From NCBI GenBank assembly GCA_017557435.1, contig JAFYYR010000028.1:124001-188000 (forward strand): a stretch of DNA of 64,000 bases. Reading direction: 5' to 3'. The notes under the pieces are model-generated. The model was given only the letters and a program-made list of their open reading frames with translations. It searched no databases and had not been told where the DNA came from. Source of the stretch: Pseudobutyrivibrio sp. Lineage in GTDB: Bacteria; Bacillota; Clostridia; Lachnospirales; Lachnospiraceae. Position 1 is the first letter of the stretch, and every line of letters begins with the position of its first letter. The position numbers were made by a program, and so were the translations under genes. Shown here piece by piece: positions 17,941 to 27,249 of this stretch.

Positions 17941-19917
17941 TTATGGCTTAGCTTCGTAATTGTATTTATATATTCTAACATCATCATTTTCAAACACCAA
18001 ATCTAACTGCCAGTTATCTCCCACATAATCAGGATGTCCCATGTCAGTTACAACGATGTAATCAATGCCGTTTAGCTCGATTGAGGCGTCAGCCTCCTTC
18101 CAATCCCTGCTGTAAAATCTCTCATTAACAGCTCGCATGGCGGCGATTCGCTCCTCGCTAATGTCTGAGTAATCGTAGCCCTCTAAGTAACACTGTCTCT
18201 CAGAAAAAGCACCTGCGTAAAAATAGATATTGCGATAATCAAGCTCTTCTGAAAATCTATCTACAGCTATCTTAGAATCCTCAGGAGTATTGTCCCTAAG
18301 CCAAAGATATGCCTCCATTGTATCCCTTGAAACAAGGTCAGCTCTATCCCCTGCCTCCATTTTATAAATAGCATGCTGCTTGAAATCGTCGCGGCAGAAA
18401 TATGCTATATCAAGCGCTAAAAGTAGCACTCCCAGACACCAAAATACATGCATCACGCAGGATACGAAATTGCCTCTGTTATCATTGATATACATCATCG
18501 CTCCATAGAATATGAAGGCTGCATTAGTGATAACAAAATAGCCCTGAGAAAGTCCTGGCACAGATACAAAGCAAAATCCGATTACGCCCATAAGCACTGA
18601 GCCAATGACAAACCAGTCAAAAATATTGCCGATAACCCCATCATGGATAAGGGTCCTAAACTTTGAAACAGTAAATCCTGTAAATGGTAAAATACATGGT
18701 CCCACGATGCAGATAGCTGCAACAATAACCGCAGGCACCACCCAAGGAGTACCCATGTAATCGATACCCAATTTACTCAGAAGCTGACCTACACGTCCTG
18801 CCTCTAAAGTCCCCTCAGGAGTAATGGTCATAGCTCTGTTATTAGCGCCGGAAGGATTAAGTCCCATCGTAACGCTCATATAAGTAAAGCAGAATCCAGC
18901 CACAGTGGCAGCCACATATAAAAATCTGCCCCAGTGAAATCTCTTAGTGAGAGCAAATTCCACCACAAATACTATAAATGTAATGGCTGCAAGCAGGGCT
19001 CCCGATGTGCCCTTAAATCCAGTGATAGCGGCTGCAAGCACGTAGATTGCGCACATTACCTTAAATGAATACTTGTCGTACCAAACCTCCACAAGTATAT
19101 CCACGCAGAGAATGGTAAGAGCCATAGCAAGCCCCATAGCATTACCATTGCCAAATAGATGATTATCAAGCCATGATACAGGAAGTGTACCTCCCACCAC
19201 ATTAAGTGGAAGTAGGCAAATGCAAGAAACCAATGTGCCTATACAATAGAAAAAGAATCTCCTAGGTCTGCAGCATCTGCCTGCCCTTAAACGCTCTCCT
19301 ATAATCATAAGAGAAAGTGAAAGTGGCCAAGCGCAAACTAATGCATTTCCATTGAGATATGTCTTAAAGGCATCAAAATGGAAAATATTCTTGCACATAG
19401 CAAAAATAAGCTCGTAATAATAATGATAATAAAATGTGAGACCATCAACTCGAATATCTCCAGAAGGAAATCCCTTGCTAAGAGATGCAATATTTCCAGT
19501 ATGGAAAAGGAAATCGTGGTAAATCTGAGTTGTCTGGCCAGACAAAGCCCCTATAAATTTAAGCTTAAAATTAATCAGCGATATGATATATGTAGACACA
19601 AAAATAATTATAAATGAGATGCTAAGCTGCTCGCCTGCATTAAATATAGATGGTCTACCCTTTTTCCAATATACAAAAAGAAAATTAGCAGTAGCTACAG
19701 GGCCTGCTACAGTAACAAGCCAGCTGCAGCCTAACCAAGTCTGGATATAAAACACCACTGCTAGGTACATAAATCCCAAAAAGTAGCTAGCCAAAAGTCT
19801 AGTAGCCACCTTCAGTCTTCTAGGCAAAAGAAGCTGGGTAAAAAGCATACCTGGAAGCTGAATCCAGATTAAGCTATATATAAAAAATACAAATGTAATT
19901 CCTATATTAGATAACAT
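17941..19917 (-). CDS. Large polytopic membrane protein, possible GT-C-type transferase
   Basis: A 658-residue protein with about 13 hydrophobic segments over residues 1-530, followed by a soluble C-terminal domain of about 120 residues. That domain begins with AYLWLRDNTPEDSKIAVD and contains YAGAFSERQCYLEGYDY. The layout, with a large C-terminal outer domain beginning W-L-R-x-N-T-P, is common in GT-C-fold and related uncharacterised transferases of Clostridia, which use lipid-phosphate sugars. No catalytic motif is certain. It is the first gene of the run ending in the permease, 12 bases after the thymidine kinase stop. Confidence 0.6.
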   Translation of the reverse strand: MLSNIGITFVFFIYSLIWIQLPGMLFTQLLLPRRLKVATRLLASYFLGFMYLAVVFYIQTWLGCSWLVTVAGPVATANFLFVYWKKGRPSIFNAGEQLSISFIIIFVSTYIISLINFKLKFIGALSGQTTQIYHDFLFHTGNIASLSKGFPSGDIRVDGLTFYYHYYYELIFAMCKNIFHFDAFKTYLNGNALVCAWPLSLSLMIIGERLRAGRCCRPRRFFFYCIGTLVSCICLLPLNVVGGTLPVSWLDNHLFGNGNAMGLAMALTILCVDILVEVWYDKYSFKVMCAIYVLAAAITGFKGTSGALLAAITFIVFVVEFALTKRFHWGRFLYVAATVAGFCFTYMSVTMGLNPSGANNRAMTITPEGTLEAGRVGQLLSKLGIDYMGTPWVVPAVIVAAICIVGPCILPFTGFTVSKFRTLIHDGVIGNIFDWFVIGSVLMGVIGFCFVSVPGLSQGYFVITNAAFIFYGAMMYINDNRGNFVSCVMHVFWCLGVLLLALDIAYFCRDDFKQHAIYKMEAGDRADLVSRDTMEAYLWLRDNTPEDSKIAVDRFSEELDYRNIYFYAGAFSERQCYLEGYDYSDISEERIAAMRAVNERFYSRDWKEADASIELNGIDYIVVTDMGHPDYVGDNWQLDLVFENDDVRIYKYNYEAKP

Positions 19918-19929
19918 GGAAATTCCTTT

Positions 19930-20499
19930 CTATTTTTCAGGAGCTAACTGTCCCAATTTAAAATGCTTACGACAAAGTGCTACGTAAGAATCATTGGCAC
20001 CAAGCATAACCTGAGGGCCTGAGCGAACTACTCCATTTTCATTGTAACGAGTGTTGCAAGTAGCCTTGCGACCGCACCAGCAGACTGTCTTCACCTCGTG
20101 AATAACATCTGCAATGGCAATAAGACGCTTAGAACCAGGGAAAAGCTCATTTCTAAAATCAGCTCTCAGTCCATAAGCTACTACAGGCACATCCATAAAA
20201 TCAACAATATCCGATAAGTAATCTACCTGCTCCGGTGTGGCAAACTGCACCTCGTCCACGATAATGCAATCGTATTTTTTAATCTCCTCCTCAGACATCT
20301 CCATTAAATCCTCAAGGAAAACACACTCATGTTCAAGACCAATTCTAGAGCGAACTACTCGCTCTCCAAATCGAGTATCAACAGCCGGCTTCACAAGAAG
20401 AGCATTCTGACCGACCTCCTCATAATTGAAATGAGTCATAAGCGCATTAGCAGTTTTAGATGAGCCCATTGCGCCATAATAGAAATACAGTTTCGCCAT
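19930..20499 (-). CDS. tdk: Thymidine kinase
   Basis: Salvage enzyme phosphorylating thymidine to dTMP with ATP. 189 residues, normal for the bacterial type II enzyme. P-loop GAMGSSKT is at residues 9-16. The Walker B-like DEVQF is near 86-90. Zinc-binding cysteines occur in CWCGRKATC and near the C-terminus (CRKHF). The lasso segment with GPQVMLGANDSYVALC binds thymidine. GGGG seven bases before the ATG serves as ribosome binding site. It may be co-transcribed with the polysaccharide genes downstream, but has no functional link with them. Confidence 0.95.
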   Translation of the reverse strand: MAKLYFYYGAMGSSKTANALMTHFNYEEVGQNALLVKPAVDTRFGERVVRSRIGLEHECVFLEDLMEMSEEEIKKYDCIIVDEVQFATPEQVDYLSDIVDFMDVPVVAYGLRADFRNELFPGSKRLIAIADVIHEVKTVCWCGRKATCNTRYNENGVVRSGPQVMLGANDSYVALCRKHFKLGQLAPEK

Positions 20500-20522
20500 A
20501 ACAAAACCCCTTTACACAAATT

Positions 20523-20550
20523 GACAGAAGACTGATAGAAGTCTTCTGTC
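20523..20550 (-). terminator. Perfect 10-bp hairpin between GGDEF gene and tdk
   Basis: GACAGAAGAC (20523-20532) pairs perfectly with GTCTTCTGTC (20541-20550) across an eight-base loop. The sequence after it on the minus strand (AATTTGTG) is a poor T-run. It may be a weak terminator of the GGDEF gene or a leader structure of tdk. Confidence 0.4.
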
Positions 20551-20601
20551 CAGTTAATTACATATTTTACATTTTAATTGTTGTAGTGTCAAAATCTTAG
20601 G

Positions 20602-22209
20602 CTAAAATACCTTTTTCCACTCTTCTTTTTCAAGATCAACTCTCTTGTGAATAAGTCTTACATTGGCCTTGCCATGCTTCTTCACAAAATAAAGTGCATA
20701 GTCGGCGGAATTCATATAATCCCAAGCTCTATTGCCATGCTGAGGAATATGATTAACTACGCCCTGAGAAAGTGTAACTTTTTCAATCTCAAGTTTAACT
20801 GATATGGCATCCATCTCATTTTGGATAAATTTTGCCTTTTCAATTATATCCTCATCACTCATATCATAGTAATAAATGATGAACTCATCACCACCGTATC
20901 TGGCAACAAAAATATTATCGCTAACAATCTTTTTAAGAACGCGACCTATGGCAGCAAGGAGCTTATCTCCCTTGTCATGACCATAGCTGTCATTGATATG
21001 CTTGAAGCAATCAACATCCATCATCTCTACGCCCAGATTCTTGCCCTCACGATTGGCCATATCAAATAGCTCATCTATAACTGAGTTGAGCTTTAGTCTG
21101 TTGGCAATTCCAGTAAGTGGGTCAGTCTCTGCTGCAGCTGAAAGAAAAAGATTTCTGGTACGCTGCTGCACAAGCTCAGAGCGAAGTCTAAGAGTGGTAA
21201 GAAAAGCTCTCTTATTGTCAATGGACTGCTGCTGAGAATACTTGAAAAAGTCGTAGGCACACTGCAACTTTTTCTCCTCATCACCAAGCTCCTCATACAT
21301 CTGAATTTTGCAATTGCTGACGAAAAGATTCAAATTGGAAACATCACCTCTGATGGATGTCTCATCAATTCTAATAAACATCTTCTCAAGAGTCTCGTAC
21401 TGCTTCTCCTCTAAGAGAATCTGAAGCAAATCCTTGATCTCGTCAAAATATGTATAGTAATCATCACAGCAGAAAAATGCTGCAAGAGTATCATTCAAAG
21501 CCTCTTCGGCCTTTTTCTCATCTCCTATCATGTGATAGTAGTGATACTTAGAAAGAATAACGTCAAAATATTTCTCGCATTCAGGGCAATCCGCTATAAT
21601 TTTCTCCAGCTCTCGGTAAGCCTCCTCCGCATTGGCCTGCTTACCCATCTCGCAGTAGATATTGAAAATGCATGCGTAATTGCCTGCCATCACAGAACTC
21701 TTCTGTAGGCCATCCTCCATGTAAGCGCAACACTCGATAGCTCTGTAATTATACTCAAGAGCTCTCTCTGGTGATGCCATCTCCCTACAAAGAGAGGCAA
21801 AATTAGTGCAGGCATTAGCCTCAGCGCCATACAAGCGCTGAGCTCTAGCCAACTCTATGCAATTGATAAAATGTTCTTCACTGGTAATATAGTGGCACTC
21901 ACTTCTGAAAATGATGCCAAGCTCATTGTAACAAAGACACGCTAAAAGATACTCATCTGTCTGAGCTAGACCCTGAAGACCTGCAGACAAGTAGTAAAGA
22001 GCCTGAGAATAATCACCATTTTGGCAGCAAGCATCTCCCAAAATGCAGCTAGAAAAATCCTTAAGATCCTCATTGCCGCGCTCCTGGGCCATATCAAATA
22101 AATCGCATGCCAAATCAAGGTGACGCTCATTGTCAACCTTGCGAATTTTATTTATCTCATCCACCAGCTCTACAACTTCTGGTGATTTCTTACTAAGGAT
22201 ATCTTCCAA
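20602..22209 (-). CDS. TPR-containing diguanylate cyclase (GGDEF)
   Basis: About 535 residues, cytoplasmic, with no membrane segment. The first 340 residues are helical repeats of TPR type (for example ALYYLSAGLQ and ALEYNYRAIE). A coiled linker leads to a C-terminal GGDEF domain with DPLTGIANR, MMDVDCFKHINDSYGHDKGD and an intact active-site GGDEF, so it should make cyclic di-GMP. The product-inhibition RxxD motif expected just before the active site is absent (the residues are SDNI). Two TTG codons can start it; the one at 22209 lies eight bases from GGGAG (22218-22222) and is preferred over 22215. The TPR part probably senses a protein or peptide partner. Confidence 0.88.
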   Translation of the reverse strand: MEDILSKKSPEVVELVDEINKIRKVDNERHLDLACDLFDMAQERGNEDLKDFSSCILGDACCQNGDYSQALYYLSAGLQGLAQTDEYLLACLCYNELGIIFRSECHYITSEEHFINCIELARAQRLYGAEANACTNFASLCREMASPERALEYNYRAIECCAYMEDGLQKSSVMAGNYACIFNIYCEMGKQANAEEAYRELEKIIADCPECEKYFDVILSKYHYYHMIGDEKKAEEALNDTLAAFFCCDDYYTYFDEIKDLLQILLEEKQYETLEKMFIRIDETSIRGDVSNLNLFVSNCKIQMYEELGDEEKKLQCAYDFFKYSQQQSIDNKRAFLTTLRLRSELVQQRTRNLFLSAAAETDPLTGIANRLKLNSVIDELFDMANREGKNLGVEMMDVDCFKHINDSYGHDKGDKLLAAIGRVLKKIVSDNIFVARYGGDEFIIYYYDMSDEDIIEKAKFIQNEMDAISVKLEIEKVTLSQGVVNHIPQHGNRAWDYMNSADYALYFVKKHGKANVRLIHKRVDLEKEEWKKVF

Positions 22210-22288
22210 AATCAACGCTCCCTCTGTCTGCCTATCTGTTGAGAGAATTATACCATCAAAATCGTTACAAATCTATTGGACAAATCGA

Positions 22289-23149
22289 CTAATTCTGCAA
22301 ATATAACGCAGCTGTCAATATACCATTGTTTGCATTCATGTAAATAACAATATTCTTGTCATAACGGTTTGCAAATTTCATATCAAGTGAACCCCATGAA
22401 ATTGTAGCATCCCAACCAGCAGGAAGATAATTTACAGGAAGGGAATGTGCATGACGCTCTGTAGCAGGAATGCCTGCCATTCTCATTGCTGAATAGATAG
22501 TTGAAGAAACCTGACAAATACCGCCGCCAAGTCCCATTGCATGTTCCTTGTTGATAAATACAGGAGCAGTAACATATCCATTTGCTGTGGTACGTGGACC
22601 AATTGCATTATTTGCTGAGAATGTCTTTCCTGGAGCAACAACTGTTCCATTAACATTTCCAGCAGCTATAGTTATATTAGTTGCACGTGCAGCTGTTGGG
22701 TCGTACTCTGTAGCATACACGCCAAGAAGTTTAAGCTGTCTTGGCACTTCAACTCCGCCACCTACTGTAGGTGTAGCATCTCTTCCCTCTGCTGCGCCCA
22801 TGTTAACATAGTGGTAAACATAAGCAATCATATTGTCACCGTAAAGGGCAACAAGATCTGGGTTCTTAGTCTTATAGTCTGTAGCATTAAAAGTAGCACT
22901 AGCATTTCTACCCTCGTAAATACCGCAATTTGCGTAGTGGTTTAAAAGATAAAGTGGGCTACCATTTGCTTTAGCAGCTACATCTGGATACATTGCAGCA
23001 TAGTATGCTTCATCAAAGACTGCCGCTACAGCCTGGATGTTGTCATTTGCTGCTGCCTTTACCTCAACACTAGGTACAAACGCAAATGCCAAACAAATGC
23101 ATAAAATCGAAGCAATAATTCGCTTTTTGTTTTTTAAAAGTCTTTCCAT
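22289..23149 (-). CDS. Secreted VanW-domain surface protein with two YPDV-type repeats
   Basis: About 286 residues. A signal peptide spans roughly residues 1-33 (positive MERLLKNKKR, then a hydrophobic core, cut near KAA). Two repeats of about 40 residues follow, each ending HY-x-x-x-G-x-x-EGR (FDEAYYAAMYPDV and FNATDYKTKNPDL units). The C-terminal half is a VanW-like domain with the signature GGGICQVSSTIY. VanW domains occur in glycopeptide-resistance and cell-wall proteins; their reaction is not established. The ATG at 23149 follows GGAGG directly; an in-frame ATG at 23167 with GGAAG is also possible. A short AAATAATG/CATTATTT palindrome lies just upstream (23179-23202). Confidence 0.8.
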   Translation of the reverse strand: MERLLKNKKRIIASILCICLAFAFVPSVEVKAAANDNIQAVAAVFDEAYYAAMYPDVAAKANGSPLYLLNHYANCGIYEGRNASATFNATDYKTKNPDLVALYGDNMIAYVYHYVNMGAAEGRDATPTVGGGVEVPRQLKLLGVYATEYDPTAARATNITIAAGNVNGTVVAPGKTFSANNAIGPRTTANGYVTAPVFINKEHAMGLGGGICQVSSTIYSAMRMAGIPATERHAHSLPVNYLPAGWDATISWGSLDMKFANRYDKNIVIYMNANNGILTAALYLQN

Positions 23150-23257
23150 AAATCCTCCATATTTCATAACATACTTCCAAATAATGCTTTAAAACATTAT
23201 TTCCCATAATGATGGGACATTATTCTGACTATTTACTCAATTCTAGCACGTTGCATA

Positions 23258-23296
23258 AAAAAATAAAACACCTTGCGATAAAAACAAGGTGTTTTA
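23258..23296 (-). terminator. Intrinsic terminator
   Basis: AAAACACCTTG (23265-23275) pairs with CAAGGTGTTTT (23285-23295) and is followed on the minus strand by a T-rich run. It ends the transcript of the small membrane protein gene at 23314-23802. Confidence 0.88.
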
Positions 23297-23313
23297 CGTA
23301 TAGATTCTTAATT

Positions 23314-23802
23314 TTATTTCTTTTTTGTATTTGCCTGCTCTTCTGCAAGTTCCTTGCGCTTCCTAGCAGCCCAAGCTCTAAGACCCTTTTTCTTCTTAGT
23401 GTCAGCCTGAACATTGCCACCTCTAAGTCCCTTAACCTTTGTGATGTAGAGACCAGAAACAGTAGCCTTAACTTCCTTCTTAACTGGCATCTCATCGAAG
23501 ATATCTGCCTGGCAAAGAAGTGTCATCATCTGTGGGCCTACCTTAGCCTTAACAACTGGAGCCTTTGTGTTCTTAGCGTACCAAGGAATCTCCTTAACAA
23601 CAGCCTCAGGAAGACCTGCGTCCTTAAGCTTCATGCGCTTCTTATCGATAATAAGCATTGAAACCTGCTGTGCCACAGCATCCATCTGCTGCTTCTGCTC
23701 TGCTTCTCTTGCCTGAGCCTTCTTACCTAAGAAATATAAAACAACAATAGCTACGATAAGTACTATTGCGATAACAAGCAAAGTAATTGCTAATGGGCTC
23801 AT
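23314..23802 (-). CDS. Small membrane-anchored basic protein, function unknown
   Basis: 162 residues with one N-terminal membrane helix (about residues 5-26). A short coiled region (KKAQAREAEQKQQMDAVAQQ) and a compact domain (about 50-125) with IPWYAKN and GPQMMTLLCQADIFDE follow. The C-terminal tail is very rich in lysine and arginine (KKKKGLRAWAARKRKELAEEQ). The basic tail suggests nucleic-acid or ribosome contact at the membrane, but nothing proves it. I do not recognise a named family. It is a monocistronic unit with a clear terminator. Confidence 0.65.
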   Translation of the reverse strand: MSPLAITLLVIAIVLIVAIVVLYFLGKKAQAREAEQKQQMDAVAQQVSMLIIDKKRMKLKDAGLPEAVVKEIPWYAKNTKAPVVKAKVGPQMMTLLCQADIFDEMPVKKEVKATVSGLYITKVKGLRGGNVQADTKKKKGLRAWAARKRKELAEEQANTKKK

Positions 23803-23908
23803 AAAATAATCCTCCTACCTAGACCCTTACTGGGCCACAACTAAGTGATATTCTATCATGCCATAACCCCAAAATCAATCTAATCTTCGCGAAACACCAT
23901 CCGGCACA

Positions 23909-26161
23909 TTAACTCAATTTCCAAATATCCTCATTGTACTGAGCAATTGTACGGTCGCTTGAGAAGAACCCTGCATTTGCTATATTTTTAATCATCTTAC
24001 GGCCCCACTCTAGGCGGTTCTCATATGCCTTGTAGGCCTTTTCTTTTGTAGCGCAGTAGTCCTCAAAATCTGGGAATGTCATAAACCAGTCCTTATTTAA
24101 AAGTTCATTGTATAGGCGCTCCAAGTTTTCCTTTTGTCCCACTTCAAGAAGCTTATCTGAAATGATAAAGTCTACAGCCTTTTTAATCTTCTTGTCCTTT
24201 TTGTAGTAATCCTTTGAAACATAGCTGCCCTCAGCATAACGCTTGATGACAGTATCAGAATCCTCACCAAAAATGAAGATATTGTCGTCACCTACAAAAT
24301 CATACATCTCCACATTGGCACCATCCATTGTACCGATGGCAACAGCACCATTTAACATGAATTTCATGTTGGATGTACCTGATGCCTCCTTGGAAGCAAG
24401 GGAAATCTGCTCATGGATATCGCAAGCTGGAATAAGCTTCTCAGCAAGTGTTACATTGTAATTTTCTACCATAACCACCTTGAGATATGGACTCACCTGA
24501 GGATCATTTGCAATGACCTGCTGGAGGCAGAGAATAAGATGGATAATGTCTTTTGCAATTACATAGGCAGGTGCAGCCTTGGCGCCAAAAATAACAGTGA
24601 TTGGTCTAGCTGGCTTTTTGCCTTCCTTAATCTCAAAATATTTATTGATGACGTAAAGAGCATTCATCTGCTGACGCTTGTACTCATGGAGACGCTTAAT
24701 CTGGATATCGTAAATGCTATTCTCATCAAGAGTAATTCCCTGAGTTTTTGTCAGATAATCCTTGAGAATCTTCTTGCGAACATCCTTTACTTCGAGAAAT
24801 CTCTTAATTACAGCGTCATCATTCATGTACTGCTCGAGCTTTTTAAGCTCTGTTGCATCCTTTTTAAATCCAGGACCAATAAGCTCCTCCACAAGATTAG
24901 CAAGCTCTGGATTACAGTATAATAACCAACGGCGGAATGTAATACCATTTGTCTTGTTATTAAATTTTTCTGGGTAGAGCTTGTAGAACTTGTTAAGCTC
25001 TGTCTCCTTTAAAATCTCTGTATGAAGAGCAGCAACGCCATTGATTGAAATGCCATAGTGAATATCCATGTGAGCCATATGCACAAGACCATCTCTAATA
25101 ATTGCCACATCAGGGTCAGAAACCTTTTTAGCGATGCGGTTGTGAAGCTCTCTTATAATAGGCATAAGCTGTGGAACAGCCTTCATCATAAAGTGGATTG
25201 GCCACTTCTCAAGGGCCTCAGCCAGGATTGTGTGGTTCGTATATGCGGTACATTTTGAAACCACATCAATCGCTTCGTCCATAGTAAGGCCACGAATCTG
25301 AAGGAGTCGAACTAGCTCTGGTATAACCATTGATGGATGAGTATCGTTTATCTGAATAACAGCATACTCTGGCAAATCATAAAGATTTGAACCCTTTTCA
25401 ACTGCCTCATCTAAAATAAGCTGAGCAGCATTTGAAACCATGAAATACTGCTGATATACACGAAGAAGTCTTCCATTGTCATCTGAATCATCTGGATATA
25501 GGAAAAGAGTCAAATTCTTTGTAAACTCGCTCTTATCAAAATCGATTCCCTCTTTGATAATAGACTCATCAACTGTTTCCACATCAAAAAGATGAAGCTT
25601 TGTGGTCACTGAATCATAGCCAGTTACATCTATATCATACATGCGCGACTGCACATTGAAGCCACCGAAATCCACCTGGTATGTCTTGTCAGTTTTTGTC
25701 ATCCAGCTGTGCTCAGACATCCATGGATTTGGCTCCTCATTCTGGAGATTGTTTGCAAATACCTGCTTAAAAAGTCCCATGTGATAAGCAAGTCCCACAC
25801 CATCACCATTGAGACCAAGTGTTGCAATCGAATCAAGGAAACATGCAGCAAGACGGCCTAATCCACCATTTCCAAGAGATGGCTCCACCTCGATTTCCTC
25901 AATCTCGGCCAATGACTTACCGCTATCTTCTAATTCTTTTTTAACCTCATCATAGATACCAAGATTAATCAGATTGTTTGAAAGAAGCTTACCAATCAAA
26001 AACTCCGCACTGATGTAGTAAAGCTTTTTCTTACCGCCCTTAATCTCCTTATTCTGAGCCTTATCCTTAACATACTCCAAAAGGCCAATGTAGATTTCCT
26101 CGTTAGTGCACTGATCCATGTGGCGGCCAAATCTAATCTTAATATACTCGTTAGCTGTCAT
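23909..26161 (-). CDS. glgP: Glycogen/starch phosphorylase
   Basis: Releases glucose-1-phosphate from alpha-1,4-glucan with phosphate and pyridoxal phosphate (GT35). 750 residues, shorter than the usual 800-840, as in several clostridial forms; the N-terminus starts almost directly at the core. [19 protein letters not shown] (phosphate/substrate region) lies near residue 95. The cofactor motif [10 protein letters not shown] places the pyridoxal lysine at K600. GAGGAG before the ATG is a good ribosome binding site. The leader (26162-26345) contains structured element copy B. A divergent AraC-type regulator gene starts 185 bases away and could control it. Confidence 0.94.
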   Translation of the reverse strand: MTANEYIKIRFGRHMDQCTNEEIYIGLLEYVKDKAQNKEIKGGKKKLYYISAEFLIGKLLSNNLINLGIYDEVKKELEDSGKSLAEIEEIEVEPSLGNGGLGRLAACFLDSIATLGLNGDGVGLAYHMGLFKQVFANNLQNEEPNPWMSEHSWMTKTDKTYQVDFGGFNVQSRMYDIDVTGYDSVTTKLHLFDVETVDESIIKEGIDFDKSEFTKNLTLFLYPDDSDDNGRLLRVYQQYFMVSNAAQLILDEAVEKGSNLYDLPEYAVIQINDTHPSMVIPELVRLLQIRGLTMDEAIDVVSKCTAYTNHTILAEALEKWPIHFMMKAVPQLMPIIRELHNRIAKKVSDPDVAIIRDGLVHMAHMDIHYGISINGVAALHTEILKETELNKFYKLYPEKFNNKTNGITFRRWLLYCNPELANLVEELIGPGFKKDATELKKLEQYMNDDAVIKRFLEVKDVRKKILKDYLTKTQGITLDENSIYDIQIKRLHEYKRQQMNALYVINKYFEIKEGKKPARPITVIFGAKAAPAYVIAKDIIHLILCLQQVIANDPQVSPYLKVVMVENYNVTLAEKLIPACDIHEQISLASKEASGTSNMKFMLNGAVAIGTMDGANVEMYDFVGDDNIFIFGEDSDTVIKRYAEGSYVSKDYYKKDKKIKKAVDFIISDKLLEVGQKENLERLYNELLNKDWFMTFPDFEDYCATKEKAYKAYENRLEWGRKMIKNIANAGFFSSDRTIAQYNEDIWKLS

Positions 26162-26190
26162 ATTGTATTCTCCTCCTCTAATATCAATCC

Positions 26191-26251
26191 GTCTGTTACG
26201 CTCTCAAGCCTAAGATATTGCAGCAACACTTAGAGCTTGATAGCTACAGAC
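26191..26251 (-). repeat. Structured leader element, copy B (glgP)
   Basis: A 61-base imperfect palindrome: GTCTGT with ACAGAC, GCTCTCAAGC with GCTTGATAGC, CTAAG with CTTAG. Its 3' side on the minus strand lies about 12 bases before the GAGGAG site of glgP. It shares arm sequence with copies at 38940-39025, 43389-43473 and 4085-4170. Confidence 0.75.
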
Positions 26252-26345
26252 TAATTTAAATTAACGCCCTGTGATAATAAGAGTATACTGCTATTCTACC
26301 ACGATTTACTTGCGTTATTACGCCAAAAAGTGATACTATTCTATC

Positions 26346-27224
26346 ATGATTAATATAAATGAGTATCAGGCGATACATGAAAAGACAAGTCACTTTGACT
26401 ACAACATCCCATATAATACATATCCCTGCACCATCCCTTTGGATTTTGACAGCGTACCTCTGCACTGGCACGAGGACACTGAATTTATCTATATTAAAAA
26501 GGGCAAAGGCATAATTGTCATTGATGGGCAGGAGCATATTGTAGGGGCTGGAGATATTGCATTTATTCTCCCCGGACGAGTTCACGGCATCTATCAATTC
26601 GAGAATTCTTCCATTGAATATGAAAACATTCTCTTTGATACAAAAATGTTTTCCTCTACCACAGATGACTTCTATGATACTTTTCTGCTGCCATTTTTTG
26701 AAAACACAGTAGAAATCCCTCACATTTTCCATCGAGGAGTCACCGGATATGAGAGTATCAAAAAATATCTGGATGCCAATGACAATATTTCCAGTCACAG
26801 AGAAGGTGCCTGGGGACTGGCAATTAAGGGCAACATGTATCTTCTCTTATTTAATTTAGTAACACTATATGAGGAAAAAATCGATATTGCAGAAAGCAAA
26901 AGAATCGATAAGCTAAAGCCAGTAATTAAGCATGTAGAATTACATTATAGCCAACAGATGACTGTTGCTGACATGGCAAAGCTGGCAGGATTTTCAGAAT
27001 CCCATTTCATGCGATTTTTCAAGGATGTGTTTGGTGTGAGTTTTATAACCTATCTGAATGACTACAGGCTTTCTATGGCAGCTAGACTCCTGCTATCTAC
27101 CGAGGAAAACATTCTCACCATATCACAGCAAGTTGGATTTGAGAATCTGTCACATTTTAATAGATGCTTTAAGAAGAAATACAATAAAACACCTAGTCAA
27201 TATATAAAAGCCCCTGCCAAATAG
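26346..27224 (+). CDS. AraC-family regulator with N-terminal cupin
   Basis: 292-residue transcription factor. The N-terminal half has cupin features (DSVPLHWHEDTEFIYI, GDIAFILPGRVHGI) for sugar or metabolite sensing. The last 100 residues contain two helix-turn-helix motifs of AraC type (MTVADMAKLAGFSESHFMRFFK and ISQQVGFENLSHFNRCFKKKYNKTP). No clear ribosome binding site is seen before the ATG, and the transcript may be leaderless or weakly translated. It is divergent from glgP, so regulation of glycogen or glucan use is a natural guess. Confidence 0.9.
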   Translation: MININEYQAIHEKTSHFDYNIPYNTYPCTIPLDFDSVPLHWHEDTEFIYIKKGKGIIVIDGQEHIVGAGDIAFILPGRVHGIYQFENSSIEYENILFDTKMFSSTTDDFYDTFLLPFFENTVEIPHIFHRGVTGYESIKKYLDANDNISSHREGAWGLAIKGNMYLLLFNLVTLYEEKIDIAESKRIDKLKPVIKHVELHYSQQMTVADMAKLAGFSESHFMRFFKDVFGVSFITYLNDYRLSMAARLLLSTEENILTISQQVGFENLSHFNRCFKKKYNKTPSQYIKAPAK

Positions 27225-27231
27225 CAGGGGC
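27203..27231 (-). terminator. Intrinsic terminator of the six-gene exporter operon
   Basis: GCCCCTG (27210-27216) pairs with CAGGGGC (27225-27231). On the minus strand it is followed by TTTTATAT. It overlaps the last codons of the AraC gene and lies 19 bases after the stop of the zinc-ribbon gene. Confidence 0.8.
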
Positions 27232-27249
27232 CAATATAATGACTAGGTT

